DNA of 64,000 bases from JBBDMC01 sp963826055 (GTDB lineage Bacteria; Pseudomonadota; Alphaproteobacteria; Rhizobiales; Kaistiaceae), in NCBI GenBank assembly GCA_963826055.1, contig CAWGVO010000001.1, forward strand, positions 62,001 to 126,000, read 5' to 3'. The position numbers and the translations under genes are program-made. Below the pieces are notes generated by a model. It saw only the letters and a list, made by a program, of their open reading frames with translations. It did no database searches and was not told the DNA's origin. Shown piece by piece: positions 38,653 to 50,415 of the stretch (its first letter is position 1; each line of letters begins with the position of its first letter).

Positions 38653-39881
38653 TTAGCCCCCCTCGTCCAGCCGCTGCAACAGCGACCGCGTCCCCACCCC
38701 GTCCGGCGTCAGCCCGACCGAGCGCTGGAAGCTGCGGATCGCCTCGCGGCTGCCGCTGCCGAGCACCCCGTCGATGTCGCCGTCGTAGAGGCCGAGCATG
38801 GTGAGCAGCAACTGGATCCGCTCGCGTTCGTCCTGCGACAGCGGCGTCTCGTGCGCCGGCCACGGCCTGGACGAACGGCCCGAAGCCGGCGAGGCGATCG
38901 GAAAGGTGGCCGACGGCGAGCGCATAGAAGTTCGAGTTGTTGTACCGTTTGATGACGCTGAAATTGTGCAGCAGCAGGAACGAGGGACCGTCCGACCCGT
39001 TCGGCCGGTAGAGCGTCGCCTTGTCGCCCGGCCGCGGGAAACCCTTGCCGCCGACCCTGACGACGCCGAGCTTCGCCCAGGCACCGAGCGACCGCTCGCT
39101 GGTCGCCTTGACGCCCGCCGGGACAACCACCTCGTAGCCCCAGGTCTCGCCGTGGTGCCAGCCGGACTTGTTGAGATAGTTCGCCGTCGAGGCGAGCGCG
39201 TCCACCGGCGAGGTCCAGATGTTGCGATGACCGTCGCCGTCGAAATCGACGCCGTAGGCCTCGAATGTGGTCGGGATGAACTGGGTGTGGCCCATCGCGC
39301 CCGCCCACGAGCCGGTCATGCCCTCCGGCGTCACGTCGCCACGCTGGACGATCTTGAGCGCCGCGACGAGCTGCTTGCGGCCGAAGCTGGCGAGGCGACC
39401 GCCGGAATAGGCGAGCGTCGCCAGCGACCGGATGGTGCTCTTGACCAGACCGGGGCGCGTCAGCACCGCGCCGTAGTGGCTTTCCATGCCCCAGATCGCC
39501 ACGATCACTTCCTTGTCGACGCCGTAGCGCGCCTCGATGCGGCGGAGGAGATCGGCGTTCTGCGCGAGAGCCTTCTGGCCCTCCGAGATGCGGTCGTCGG
39601 AGACCATCTGGTCGAGGTAGTTCCAGACCTTCATCGTGAACTCGGCCTGGGACGAGACGCTCTTGATGACGTCCGGGTCGGGCGTGAAATCGCCGAGAGC
39701 GCGAGTATAGGTCGCCCGCGATGATGCCGGCCGCCTTGGCCGTCGGCCAGAAGTCGTTGACCCATTGCGACGGGCTCGCGGCAAACGCCGCCCCCGCCAG
39801 CGGCAGGATCAGCGCCACCAGGGCAAGCAACCCCGTCAATCCGGCGCGGGGCGCCGGGTACGGCACGGCACCCGTCCTCAT
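38653..39881 (-). CDS. Lytic murein transglycosylase (MltB-like), two frameshifts
   Basis: About 408 residues. Signal peptide (LLALVALILPLAGAAFAASP), the transglycosylase domain with the catalytic glutamate in EVIVAIWGMESHYGAVLTRP, SWAGAMGHTQFIPTTFEAYG and DGHRNIWTSPVDALASTANY, and a C-terminal peptidoglycan-binding domain (LLTMLGLYDGDIDGVLGSGS, EAIRSFQRSVGL). It cleaves glycan strands to 1,6-anhydromuropeptides. Apparent +1 shifts near 39720 (after the signal peptide region) and 38865. Adjacent to the SGNH hydrolase gene on the same strand; both are envelope enzymes. Confidence 0.9.
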
Positions 39882-39926
39882 GATCCCGACCTTAACATTG
39901 CCCCTTTGGTCCCCGGCAACCCCTCT

Positions 39927-40920
39927 TCAGTCCCGCGCGTTCCGCGTCGCGAGCGCCGCCTCCCATGCCAGCGCGCTCGCCACGATCTCGTCAAGGTCGT
40001 CGTGGCGCGGCTTCCAGCCGAATTCCGACTTGATCAGGGCGGGCGAAGCGACGATCGAGGCGGGGTCGCCCGGCCGTCGCGGCCCTTTCGATGACGGGGA
40101 AATCCTTGCCCGACACCCGCTTCACCGTGTCGATCACCTCGAGCACCGAATAGCCGCGGCCATAGCCGCAGTTGGCGGTGAGGCTCGCGCCCCCTCCCCT
40201 CAGATGGCGGAGCGCGTCCATGTGGGCGGCGACGAGGTCGCTGACGTGGATGTAGTCGCGGATGCAGGTGCCGTCGGGCGTCGGATAGTCGGTGCCGTAG
40301 ACCGTGATCCCGTCCCGCTTGCCGAGCGCCGTCTCGGCGGCGACCTTGATCAGGTGCGTCGCGCCCTTGCTCGACTGGCCGGTGCGGCCGGCCGGGTCGG
40401 CGCCGGCAACGTTGAAGTAGCGGAGCGCCACGAAGCCGAAGTCGAAGGCCGCCGCCGTATCGGCGAGCATCATCTCGACCATCATCTTGGAGCGCCCGTA
40501 GGGCGACTCCGGGTGGAGCGGCGCGTCCTCGCCGACCGGCGAGACCGCCGGCGTGCCGTAGACCGCCGCGGTCGAGGAAAAGATGAAGTTGCGGACCTTG
40601 CCCGCGACCGCCGCCGCGATCAGCGCCCGCGCCCGCACCGTGTTGTTGAGGTAGTACCCGAGCGGGTCGGCGACCGATTCCGGCACCACGATCGAGCCGG
40701 CGAAGTGGATGATCGCCTCGACGCCGTGTTCCGCGATCAGGCGGCCCACCAGCGCCTCATCGCCGCAATCGCCCTCGACGAGCTTCGCCTCCGGCGCCAC
40801 CGCCCAGCCGAAGCCGGTGGTGAGGTTGTCCACCACCACCACGTCCTCGCCGGCGTCCAGCAGCTGCCAGACCATGTGTGAGCCGATGTAACCGGCGCCG
40901 CCGGTCACCAGCACGCTCAT
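39927..40920 (-). CDS. galE: UDP-glucose 4-epimerase, one frameshift near the end
   Basis: Short-chain-dehydrogenase-type epimerase of about 330 residues interconverting UDP-glucose and UDP-galactose. NAD site VLVTGGAGYIGSHMVWQLLD; catalytic FSSTAAVYGTP and SPYGRSKMMVEM (YxxxK); RDYIHVSDLVAAHMDALRHL. An apparent +1 shift near 40087 separates VIERRA from RPGDPASIVASPALIKSEFG, the conserved tail. Start ATG at 40920. Divergent from galU across 117 bp, a functional pairing: both supply UDP-sugars for surface polysaccharide. Confidence 0.93.
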
Positions 40921-41037
40921 CCCGTGCGCTCCCGCTTTGCCATTCCACCGGGTTGGCCGTTACCATAGGTAAAGAGTGTTGACGCCATCTTGCCGCCGGC
41001 AGCCCCAAGCGCCCCAAACACCCCCCAAGAGGCCCCA

Positions 41038-41917
41038 ATGAACGCCCCGATCCGCAAGGCCGTGTTTCCCGTCGCCGGCCTCGGCACCCGCTTCCTGCCG
41101 GCAACCAAGGCGATGCCCAAGGAAATGCTGCCGATCGTCGACCGGCCGCTCCTCCAATACGTGGTCGAGGAGGCGCGCGAGGCCGGTATCGAGCACTTCA
41201 TCATGGTGACCGGACGTAACAAGAGCGTGATCGAGGACCATTTCGACATGCAGCCGGAGCTGGAGGCGACGCTGCAGCGAGCGCGGCCGCGACGCCGACC
41301 TGGAAGCGCTCGCCCGCGATCTGCCCAAGGCCGGAGAGATGAGCTTCACCCGCCAGCAGGCGCCGCTCGGCCTCGGCCACGCGGTCTGGTGCGCCCGCGA
41401 CCTGGTCGGCGACGAGCCGTTCGCCGTGCTGCTGCCCGACATGCTGATGCGCGGCGAGCCCGGCTGCCTCTCCCGCATGGTCTCCGTCTACCGCGAGACC
41501 GGCGGCAACGTGATCTCGGTGGAGGCCTGCGACCCGGCCGAGACCGCCAAATACGGCATCGTCGGCGTCGGCGAGAGCGTCGGCGAGGCGTTCCGTATCA
41601 CCGCCATGGTGGAAAAGCCGGAGCCAGCGGCGGCGCCATCGAACCTCTTCATCAACGGCCGCTACATCCTGCAACCGGCGATCTTCGACCACCTCGCCCG
41701 CCACCAGCGCGGCGCCGGCGGCGAAATCCAGCTCACCGACGCCATGCTGGCGCTCGCCGATGACGAGCCGTTCTACGGCATCCGCTTCGACGGCCGGACG
41801 TTCGACTGCGGATCGAAGATGGGTTTCCTCACCGCCAACGTCGCCTACGCGCTCGACCGCGACGACCTCAGGGAGGCCTTCGCCGCCGAAGTCCGCGCCC
41901 TGCTCGGCGACACCTGA
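41038..41917 (+). CDS. galU: UTP-glucose-1-phosphate uridylyltransferase, one frameshift
   Basis: About 292 residues, forms UDP-glucose. Nucleotide-binding KAVFPVAGLGTRFLPATKAM, PKEMLPIVDRPLLQYVVEEA, LGLGHAVWCARDLVGDEPFA, LLPDMLMRGEPGC and VEKPEPAAAPSNLFINGRYI are characteristic. An apparent +1 shift near 41281 between LEATLQR and GRDADLEALARDLPKAGEM breaks the frame. Start ATG at 41038. Provides substrate for galE and for polysaccharide and membrane-derived glucan synthesis. Confidence 0.94.
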
Positions 41918-43293
41918 TCAGCGCTGAAGCCTGATCTCGACCATCGCCGCGTTCGAGCTGAAATTGCGCCCGGAGTCGGTGCTGGTCAGCCACTCGTGCT
42001 CAAGACGGCCGCTGACGTAGAACGTGCGGTTGGCCTTCCAGGTGGCGGCGAGCCCCGCCTTGTAGTCGCGGTCCACCAGGCCCGTGCCCTGGAAACTCTC
42101 GTGGCGCAAACTGGCGGTGCCGCTGAGCGTGACGTTGCTGCGCCAGTCGTAGGCGAACACGATCGAAGCATCGTGCGCGAGCGAACCCGATGACGCCGGA
42201 TCGGTGCTCGGATTGACCGAGGTGGCGGCGTTGAGCGTCATCCGCGTCAGCGCGGTCGGCGACCATGTGAGCGAACCGTCGACGACGAAGGACGCGAGCG
42301 CCGCCAGCGCCACGTCGTCGAAGGTGGCCCTGAGATAGCCGACGGCGATCTCGCCGCTCAGCACCGGCGCCCGGTCGATCATCAGGCCGGCGCGGTACGC
42401 CTGAACGTATCCCGATCGCATCAGGCCGTCGTCGTCGACCGTCTGGTCGAAGACCCGCCGCCGGATCTCGGCCTCGACGAACGGCGCCACCATCGCACCG
42501 GTCTCGTAGCCGAGCCGCGCGCGGGCGCCGAACACCGTAGTTGGTGCGGTCGCCCTGCGGCACGACGAGGCCGCCGGAGGTTCCGTTCTCGTAGATCGTC
42601 CGGTCGACCAGCCCCTCCACCTGCACGACGACCGGCCCGGTGTTGCGGTCGAGCCTCCACCGAGCCGGTGAGGTTGTGCACCCCCGGCGGGCTGTCGACG
42701 CCGGCGGGGAAGTTCGGGTCGGACAGCGACTGCGTCGAGAAGCCGTAGCCGCCCGCCATGCGCGAGCGCCCAGCCGGCCTGGCCGTCGAGGCGGCCGTTC
42801 GCGTCGACGTTCAGCGTCGGCTTGCCGGCGGTGGTGCCGTCCAGGAACGTCTCGTACGAGCCGCCGATGATCAGGTTCGCCTCGTTCTCGGCCCAGTCCG
42901 AGCGGATGGCGATCTCCGGCGCCACGGTCGCCGTGGCCGAACCCGTCCCGCCCGCCGCCCCGGCGGCGTTGCTGGTGTAGCCGGCCGAAACCGTCACCGA
43001 CGGGAAGACGATGAAGCCGCCGCTGCGGATGCCGAGCGGCGCGTAAGGGTCGCTCCTCCGGCGCCGCGAGGCGGCGCGGGACGCTGCCGGTCGTGGTGTC
43101 GTCGATCGGATCGGCGCTCGCCAGCGGCTGCTGGCGGATGACCGGACCGCTTGCCGCGTCGGCATCGGTCGCGAGCGTGCCCCTCAGAACGAGCGAATCG
43201 GCCGGCGATATTGTCGAGCGGCGTCTGGGCGCACGCGCCCCCGGCCGCTGCGGCCACAACGGCAACCGACAACAGAAAGCGATGAAGACGCAT
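41918..43293 (-). CDS. Outer-membrane beta-barrel protein (BBP2-type), five frameshifts
   Basis: About 456 residues. Signal peptide MRLHRFLLSVAVVAAAAGGA, a short periplasmic region, then long alternating beta-strands: GGFIVFPSVTVSAGYTSNAA, RARLGYETGAMVAPFVEAEI, VLSGEIAVGYLRATFDDVAL, SLTWSPTALTRMTLNAATSV, and a C-terminal strand ending NAAMVEIRLQR. This is the outer-membrane beta-barrel family often found with exopolysaccharide genes. Five apparent +1 shifts (near 43205, 43060, 42755, 42655, 42540) must be bridged. The neighbours galE and galU fit an export or surface role. A CtrA-like half site GTTAACG lies at about 43353, upstream of the start. Confidence 0.78.
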
Positions 43294-43386
43294 GCTCTCC
43301 GACCCCTCGGGCAAGCGCTCGCGGACACCCTTTCCAAACCGTAAAGATTGTTGGTTAACGCTTGGTTGCGAGCGGCCGTGGCGGCC

Positions 43387-44436
43387 CTAGAGCCAGCCAG
43401 ACAGCTCGCGGCGGACAAGCGTCTCGATCAGGCCCATGCCCTCGGCGCTGTCGTTGAGGCAGGGGATCGCGGCGAACTCGGCGCCGCCGTTCTGGCGGAA
43501 GGTCTCCGCCGCCCGGATGCCGATCTCCTCCAGCGTCTCCAGGCAATCGGCCGAGAACCCCGGCATGATCACCGCCAGGCGCTTGGTGCCCGACCGCGCC
43601 AGCTCCGCGATCGTCACGTCGGTGTAGGGCTGCAGCCACTCGGCGCGCCCGAAGCGGGACTGGAAGACGATGCGCAGCTGCTCCTCCGGCCAGCCGAGGG
43701 CCTCGCGGAGGAGCCGCGTCGTCTTCTGGCAGTGGCAGTGGTAGGGGTCGCCCTTGTCGAGCACGGCGCGCGGCAGGCCGTGGTAGGAGGCAAGCACCAC
43801 CTCCGGCTCGAAGGCGAGACCGGCGAGCGACGCCTTCAGCGACGCCGCCAGCGCCGCGATGTAGGCGGGATCGTCATGGTAGGGCGGCAGCGTGCGGACC
43901 GCCGGCTGCCAGCGCATCTTCTGCAAGGCGGTGAACGCGGCGTCGTTGGCGGTCGCCGTGGTCGCCGCCGCGTACTGCGGGTAGAGCGGCGCCACCAGGA
44001 TGCGTTCGCAGCCCTGCGCCTTCAGCGCCGCGAGCCGCGCGCCGACCGACGGGCTGCCGTAGCGCATCGCCCAGTCGACGATGACGCCGTCGCCGGCGAG
44101 CGCCCGGCCCAGCGCCTCGGCCTGCGAGCGGGTGATGGTGACGAGCGGCCCCTCGTTCTTCTCGTTGTTCCAGATCGCCGCGTAGGCGTGGCCCGACTTC
44201 TTCGGCCGGGTGGTGAGCACGAACAGGTTGAGGATCACCCACCACACCGGCCGCGGCACCTCGATCACCCGCCGGTCCGACAGGAACTCGCGAAGGTAGC
44301 GCCTGACCGATGGGGTGTCGGTGCCGGCCGGCGAGCCGAGATTGACGAGGAGCACCCCGACGCGCCCGAAAGCGACCCGAGGGTGATCGGCGGGGAGCGA
44401 GGGGGCGGCGCGGGAGGTGTCGGGGGGGGAAGCCAT
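43387..44436 (-). CDS. hemH: Ferrochelatase
   Basis: Intact 349-residue enzyme that inserts Fe2+ into protoporphyrin IX, the last step of heme synthesis. Motifs: VGVLLVNLGSPAGTDTPSVR, YLREFLSDRRVIEVPR, ILVAPLYPQYAAATTATAND, the catalytic histidine in VLASYHGLPRAVLDKGDPYH and the conserved glutamate in MPGFSADCLETLEEI. Peripheral inner-membrane enzyme. The ATG at 44436 gives a slightly extended N-terminus relative to the family; a downstream in-frame start is possible. Confidence 0.96.
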   Translation of the reverse strand: MASPPDTSRAAPSLPADHPRVAFGRVGVLLVNLGSPAGTDTPSVRRYLREFLSDRRVIEVPRPVWWVILNLFVLTTRPKKSGHAYAAIWNNEKNEGPLVTITRSQAEALGRALAGDGVIVDWAMRYGSPSVGARLAALKAQGCERILVAPLYPQYAAATTATANDAAFTALQKMRWQPAVRTLPPYHDDPAYIAALAASLKASLAGLAFEPEVVLASYHGLPRAVLDKGDPYHCHCQKTTRLLREALGWPEEQLRIVFQSRFGRAEWLQPYTDVTIAELARSGTKRLAVIMPGFSADCLETLEEIGIRAAETFRQNGGAEFAAIPCLNDSAEGMGLIETLVRRELSGWL

Positions 44437-44506
44437 GATCGGGCGGCAGCATAAGGCGGTGCGCCCTCAAGTCCACTCGCCTTTGGCCGCAGTGCGGGAT
44501 GAACAA

Positions 44507-44527
44507 GGGGCGGCCTGCCGCCGCCCC
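44507..44527 (-). terminator. Hairpin between the 5'-nucleotidase and hemH genes
   Basis: GGGGCGGC-ctgcc-GCCGCCCC, an eight-base-pair GC stem, 24 bp past the nucleotidase stop and before hemH on the same strand. Only CTTGTT follows, so termination may be weak. Confidence 0.45.
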
Positions 44528-44550
44528 TCGCCGTTTCGCTGACCGCCGGG

Positions 44551-46052
44551 CTATTGCTCGACGATGCGCCCCTCGACCTTGGCGTCGACCTTGCCGGCGG
44601 CCTCGATGTAGTCGATGACCGTGTTGGCCATCAGCTTGCCGTTCTTGGCGCCGATCAGCACCTTGCCGTGGGACAGGGCGACATAGCCGTCGCCGCCGTT
44701 GAGCATGAAGTCGTTGGTGGCGACCTTGTAGCTCGCGGCGGGATCGAGCGGCTTGTCGCCGACCATCACCGACACCACCCGGCTGCCCGGCGCGTTCTTG
44801 AGGTTGGCGACGACCTTGATGCCGGACACCTGCGGGAAGCGGCCGGCGCCATCCTCCACCTGGCTGAGGCCGTTCTCGAGCGCGGCGAGCACGTCCTTGC
44901 CGGTGACCTCGGTCACCACCGTCACGTTGCCGAACGGCAGCTCGGTCAGGATGTCCTTGCGGGTGAGCACCGTGCCGGGGTCGTAGGTGCGATCGGCACG
45001 GATGCCGCCGCCGTTGGTGATGGCGATGTCCGCCCCGTTGGCGCCGCGCATGGCATCGGCGATCAGGTTGCCCATCGCCGACTCTTCCGACTGCGCACGA
45101 TGTTGCGCCGCGAATCGAGCGCCTCGACGGTCGTGCCGATCTCGACGTTGAGATTTGCGTCGAGCTTCTTCTGGAAGTCGTCGACGATCGCCTGCGTTTC
45201 CGGATCGGGCGTCACGCTGGTCGTGTCGATGAAGCGGAACGAGGGCGTCCACTTGACCGAGCGCTTGCCGTCCTTCTCCTCGACGTTGACCGTGAGGTCG
45301 ATCGGCGACAGGTACTTCGCCTCGGTCGAGGTGTCGACGTAGGCGGTGATGCCGTCGTAGCCGGTCATGTAGTCGTGGTCGTCACCGGAGACGATGACGT
45401 CGAACGCATGGCTCGCCATGATCTCGCGGTCGTAGTTGTGCGGCGCCTGCACGACGCCGATGACGAGCTCGGCGCCGTCGGCCCGCGCCGCCTTGGCGCC
45501 GGCGATCGCCGCCTTGACGGTGTCGCCGAACTTCCAGTCGCCGGGGCTGGAAACCTCCGGCGTGGTGTCCTGCGCCACCGGCACCAGCGCGACCTTCACG
45601 CCGGCGACGTCCTTCATCATGGTGCCGCCGAGACCCGGGACCGCCGAGCCGTCACCCTGGGTGACGTTGATCGCCGCCCACGGGTATTTCGACATCTTCA
45701 CCTTGTCGAGGAAGTTCTCGTTGCCGAAGTCGAACTCGTGGTTGCCGGGAACCGCGATATCGAACGGCACGATGTTGGTGAGCTCGATGGTGTTGGCGCC
45801 CTTGTCGAAGCCGGACAGGAGCGAGGGCGACAGCATGTCACCGTCGAAAACGTAGATCGTGTTCGGGTTGGCGGCCTTTTCGGCCTTGGCGACCGCGTTG
45901 AGGCGCGAGAAGCCCCCGTTGAAGGCGTAGATGTCGCCGACCCCGAGGATGGTGATCTTGACGGTTTCCGCGGCGGCGGGCGCGGAAGCCGCCGTCCCGA
46001 TAAGGGCGGCGCCGAGCAGCAGCGCCGTCAGCGTCCTGACGTGAATGGACAT
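44551..46052 (-). CDS. Periplasmic bifunctional metallophosphatase/5'-nucleotidase, one frameshift
   Basis: About 500 residues of the UshA/YfkN type. Signal peptide TLTALLLGAALIGTAASAPA; calcineurin-like metal sites in ITILGVGDIYAFNGGFSRLN, IYVFDGDMLSPSLLSG, VPGNHEFDFGNENFLDKVKM and DVIVSGDDHDYMTG; C-terminal 5'-nucleotidase domain with MGNLIADAMRGANGADIAIT, NGGGIRADRTYDPGTVL and YKVATNDFMLNGGDGYVALS. Hydrolyses extracytoplasmic nucleotides or UDP-sugars. The metal motif reads GVGDIYAF instead of the usual NDxHG. A -1 shift near 45095 separates the two domains (RRNIVR to QSEESAMGN). Confidence 0.88.
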
Positions 46053-46197
46053 GTTCGAAGTCTCCCCTGCGAGTGAATGGCGGTCGCCACGGCTCCGCTA
46101 TGGATGAGGAAGCATTGCGGTTTGTTGACAGTCCCCGTCGCGACAGCGATGCCACGATCCAAGTCGGCATTTAGCCGGCTGTCAACTGACCTTGCGG

Positions 46198-46470
46198 TCA
46201 GCCGGTGCCGTAGCGGGCCACCGCCCGCGCGTGGGCCCTGGCGGCCTCGACCTCGCGATCACGGGGCGGCGCGGTGGTTTCGAGCGAGTCGCAGAGCCGG
46301 CGCGCGGCCATCGCGACCTCGGCGACGGCGCGTTCGAACGCCGCCTCGTTCACCTTCGACGGCTTGTTGAACCCGCTCACCTTGCGCACGAACTGGAGCG
46401 CCGATGCGTGGATTTCCTCGTCGGTCACCGGCGGCTCGAAATTGAACAAAGTCCGGATGTTACGGCACAT
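46198..46470 (-). CDS. DUF2277 family protein
   Basis: 90-residue conserved small protein, MCRNIRTLFNFEPPVTDEEI at the start and ALQFVRKVSGFNKPSKVNEA in the middle, the hallmark of DUF2277. Function unknown; some members carry the same N-terminal Cys-Arg-Asn motif. Start ATG at 46470 preceded by GGAGAGAG. It lies 15 bp downstream of the indolepyruvate oxidoreductase gene on the same strand, probably co-transcribed. Confidence 0.88.
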   Translation of the reverse strand: MCRNIRTLFNFEPPVTDEEIHASALQFVRKVSGFNKPSKVNEAAFERAVAEVAMAARRLCDSLETTAPPRDREVEAARAHARAVARYGTG

Positions 46471-46485
46471 ATCTCTCTCCTTCAC

Positions 46486-49400
46486 CTACTCGGCCGCCTC
46501 GGCCTTGACCCGGCCGGCGAGGAACGCCCCGCGCCGGATCGCCGCCTCGACGGCTGCCTTTTCGGCCGCTTCCGCCTTCACGTGGCCGAAGCCGCGAATC
46601 TTCTCCGGATAGCGCGCGAGCGCAACGGCGAGCCCGTGGTTGTCGGCGCCGAGCCGCCGGAGGATGGTCGTCAGGGTCTCCTCGTAGTCGGCGAGAAGCC
46701 GCCGCTCCATCCGACGCTCGGCCGAATAGCCGAACGGATCGAGGATCGTGCCCCGCAGGCGCCGGAAGCGGGCGAGTAACCCGGAAGCCGCGCATCATCC
46801 ACGGCCCGAAGCGCCCCTTGACCAGATGCCCGGTCGCGGGATCGCGCCGCGCCAGGATGCGGCGGCGCCAGGTGGAACTCCAGCTTGTCCCAGCTCTCGA
46901 ACGCGCGGCCGAGCTGCCGCAGGAACGAGCCGTCCGTGTAGAGCCGCGCAACCTCGTACTCGTCCTTGACCGCCATCAGCCTGAACAGATTGACGGCGAC
47001 GGCCTCGGTGAGGTCGGCCCGCCCCGGCGCCACCCGCGCCTCCGCCTCGCGCACCTCGGCGACCCTGCCGGCGAACCGCTGGGCCCAGGTCTCGTTCTGG
47101 TAGTCGGCAAGGAAGCGCACCCGGCGGACGATGAGGTCGTCGAGCGTTTCCGGCTCGCCGCCCGCACGGCCCGAACGACGGTCGGCGAGCTTCACCACCG
47201 CCTCCGGTTCGAGCGCCGCCCGCCGGCCCCAGGCAAACGCCGCCTTGTTCATGGCGACCTCGACCCCGTTGAGCTCGATCGCCCGCCCGATCGCCGCGGC
47301 ACCGAGCGGCAGCGCGCCGGTCTGCCAGGCGAGGCCGAGCATGAACATGTTGGTGGCGATGGAATCGCCCATCAGCGCCGTCGCCACCCGCGTCGCCTCG
47401 ATGAAGCGGCTGTTCTCCGCACCCGCCCGCGCCGTGATCGCCTGGATGATGCGCCGGGTCGGCAGCGAATAGTCGGGATCGTGGGTGAACGCACCGGGAT
47501 AGGTCTCGTGGGTGTTGACCACGACCGCGGTGCGGCCGGGATCGATCGCCGCCAGCGCCCGGGCCGAACCCGCCACCACCATGTCGCAGCCGAGCACGAG
47601 GTCGGCACCGGCGGCCGACACGCGGATCGCCTTGATCTCGTCCGGCGTCGCCGCGATGCGGATGTGGCTGGTGACGGGACCGCCCTTCTGGGCGAGCCCC
47701 GCCATGTCGATCACCGCGGCCGCCTTGCCCTCAAGGTGCGCGGCCATCGCGACCAGCGCACCGATGGTCACCACGCCCGTGCCGCCGACGCCGGTGACGA
47801 GGATCGCGTAGTCGCCGCTGAATGGCGGCGGCAGGTCCGGCGCCGGCAGGGAAACGTCCGCCGGCCCCAGCGGCTCCGCCTTGCGCGCCCGCGCCCCATG
47901 AACCGTGACGAAGCTCGGGCAGAACCCCTTGATGCACGAGAAATCCTTGTTGCAGATGGACTGGTCGATCGCCCGCTTGCGCCCGAACGGTGTCTCGACC
48001 GGCACGATGGCGACGCAGTTCGACTGGACGCCGCAGTCGCCGCAGCCCTCGCAGACGAGCTCGTTGATGACCACCCGCTGGTCCGGGTCGGGATAGAGGC
48101 CGCGCTTGCGCCGCCGGCGTTTCTCCGCCGCGCACGTCTGGTCGTAGATCATCACCGACACGCCGCCGACGCGCGCCAGCTCCTTCTGCACCGCGTCGAG
48201 ATCGTCGCGATGATGGATCGCCGTGCCGTGGGGAAGCCCGTTCTCGCCGTTGTAGCGGTCGAGGTCTTCGGTCACCACGACAACGCGTCTGGCGCCCTCC
48301 GCCACCATCTGGCGCGCGATGGCATCGACGGTCAGCCCGCCGTCGACCTTCTGCCCGCCAGTCAGCGCCACCGCGTCGTTGAACAGGATCTTGTAGGTGA
48401 CGTTGATGCCGGCCGCGATCGCCGCGCGGATGGCGAGACTGCCGGAATGGAAGTAGGTGCCGTCGCCGATGTTCTGGAAGACGTGGCCGCGGGTGGAGAA
48501 CGGCGCCTCGCCGACCCAATTGGCGCCCTCCGCGCCCATCTGGGTGTAGCCCTCGGTCGAGCGGTCCATGCCCTGGACCATGTAGTGGCAGCCGATGCCG
48601 GCGTAGGCGCGCTCGCCTTCGGGCACCACCGTTCCACTGTTGTACGGACAGCCGGCGCAGAAATAGGGCGTGCGCTCGGCGAGGTCGCGCGTGGTGGCGA
48701 GAACCGCCTCGGCCTGCCTGAGCGCGGCCACGCGCCGCTTCAGCCGCTCGTCCGGCCGCCCGGCGATCAGCCGCTCGCCGATGGCAATTGCGATGCGGTT
48801 GGTGTCGAGCGCTCCCTTCGACGGGAAGAGCCACCCGCCCGCCTCGTCGCGCTTGCCGACGACGGTCGGCTGGTTGGCGGTGCCGTAAAGGATCTCCTTG
48901 ATCTGGCCCTCGATCAGGCCGCGCTTCTCCTCCACCACCACGATCGTTTCGAGACCGGCGGCGAAGGCGCGGATCGCCTCCGGCTCCAGCGGCCACGTGC
49001 AGGCGATCTTGAGGAGGCGCAGCCCGAGATCGGCGGCGCGCACCTCGTCGATGCCGAGGTCGTCGAGCGCCTGGAGCACGTCCAGGTAACTCTTGCCGGC
49101 GGTGGCGATGCCGATCCGCGGCTCGCGGCCACCCGACAGGACCAGGCGGTCGAGGGCGTTGGCCCTGAGGAAGGCGAGCGCCGCCGGAATCTTGAACTCG
49201 TGCAGCCGCTCTTCCTGCGCCAGCGGCGTATCGCGCCGGCGGATGTTGAGCCCGCCGGGCGGCATTCGGAACCCGCCGGGGATCATCGGCGCGACGCGGT
49301 CGAGGTCACCCTCCACCGTGGCGGTCGACTCGATCGTGTCCTTGACGCACTTGAGCCCCGCCCAGGTGCCGGCATAGCGCGACAGCGCGAAGCCGAAGAG

Positions 49401-49949
49401 GCCGTAGTCGAGCACCTCCTGCACGCCGGCCGGGCTGAGGATCGGGATCATCGCGTCGACGAAGGCGAACTCCGACTGGTGCGCGGTGGTGGAGGATTCG
49501 CAGGTGTGGTCGTCGCCCATCAGCGCCAGCACCCCGCCCCACGGCGAAGTGCCGGCGAGGTTGCCGTGCTTCAGCGCGTCGCCCGAGCGGTCGACCCCCG
49601 GCCCCTTGCCGTAGAAGATGCCGAAGACGCCGTCGAAACGGCCCTCGCCGCGCAGCTCCGCCTGCTGGGTTCCCCACAGCGCCGTGGCGGCAAGGTCCTC
49701 GTTGACCCCCGCCTGGAAGAGGATGTCGGCGGGCTTCAGCACATCGGCCGCGCGCCAGAACTGCTGGTCGAGGCCGCCGAGCGGCGAGCCGCGGTAACCT
49801 GTGACGTAGCCGGCGGTGCGCTTGCCAAGGCGCGCATCGCGCGCCCGCTGCATCAGCGTCAGCCGCACCACCGCCTGGGTGCCGGAGATGAGGACCCGGC
49901 CCCTGGCAAGGTCGTACTTGTCGTCGAGGGAGACCGCCGCAGAGGCCAT
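46486..49949 (-). CDS. Indolepyruvate ferredoxin oxidoreductase (fused), two frameshifts near the end
   Basis: About 1153 residues, fused IorA-IorB type that oxidatively decarboxylates aryl-pyruvates to acyl-CoA with ferredoxin. N-terminal pyrimidine domain (KRTAGYVTGYRGSPLGGLDQ), TPP-binding region (FCAGCPYNSGTVVPEGERAY, HVFQNIGDGTYFHSGSLAIR), a ferredoxin-like cysteine cluster (ELVCEGCGDCGVQSNC with CNKDFSCIKGFCPSF) and the gamma domain (YAILVTGVGGTGVVTIGALV, MAGLAQKGGPVTSHIRIA). Two apparent +1 shifts near 46870 and 46780 affect only the last ~130 residues. Start ATG at 49949 (MASAAVSLDDKYDLARGR). Used in catabolism of aromatic and branched amino acids. Confidence 0.93.
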
Positions 49950-50100
49950 TCGTTCTTCCCGCGGAGATTGCAAGCTCCGACCGCCAGGCGAAACCGCCGC
50001 GGCGTCGATTGTGCGACGGCGGACGCCAGACTCCAAGCTTGCCAATGCCCGCTTTCCATCGCAGGTTCAAAGAAAAATACAGGAAGCGCGCTGGAGGGCC

Positions 50101-50415
50101 ATGATGTCGTCATTCCTCAGCATCAGCCGGGCCATCGACCGGACGACCGCGCTGATCGGCCGTCTGGTCATGTGGCTGATTTTGCTGTCGATCCTGGTCA
50201 GCGCCGGCGACGCCGTCTCGCGCAAGCTCTTCTCGCTATCGTCGAACGCCTGGCTGGAACTGCAGTGGTACCTGTTCGCCGGTGCCTATCTGCTCGCCGC
50301 CGCCTACACGCTGCAACGCAACGAACATATCCGCATCGACATCGTCTCGAATCTCCTGCCGAAAACGGTGCGCGACTGGATCGAAATCCTTGGACACGAT
50401 TTGACGTGTAATTGA
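50101..50415 (+). pseudogene. dctQ: TRAP transporter small permease (DctQ), 3'-truncated
   Basis: 104 codons of a DctQ-type TRAP permease: two membrane segments in GRLVMWLILLSILVSAGDAV and LELQWYLFAGAYLLAAAYTL, then QRNEHIRIDIVSNLLPKTVR, the family-typical cytoplasmic loop. The protein stops abruptly after WIEILGHDLTCN, whereas family members have about 170-190 residues and four helices. No large permease (DctM) or binding protein follows; instead a C26 hydrolase begins 116 bp later. A good GGAGG precedes the ATG. A deletion or assembly join at about 50400 has removed the rest. Confidence 0.82.

Noticed and set aside
46818..50411. Very long plus-strand open frame (about 1200 codons) antisense to the indolepyruvate oxidoreductase gene
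   Set aside because: It is the high-GC shadow of a well-conserved minus-strand gene; the translation is Arg/His/Asp-rich with no domain.
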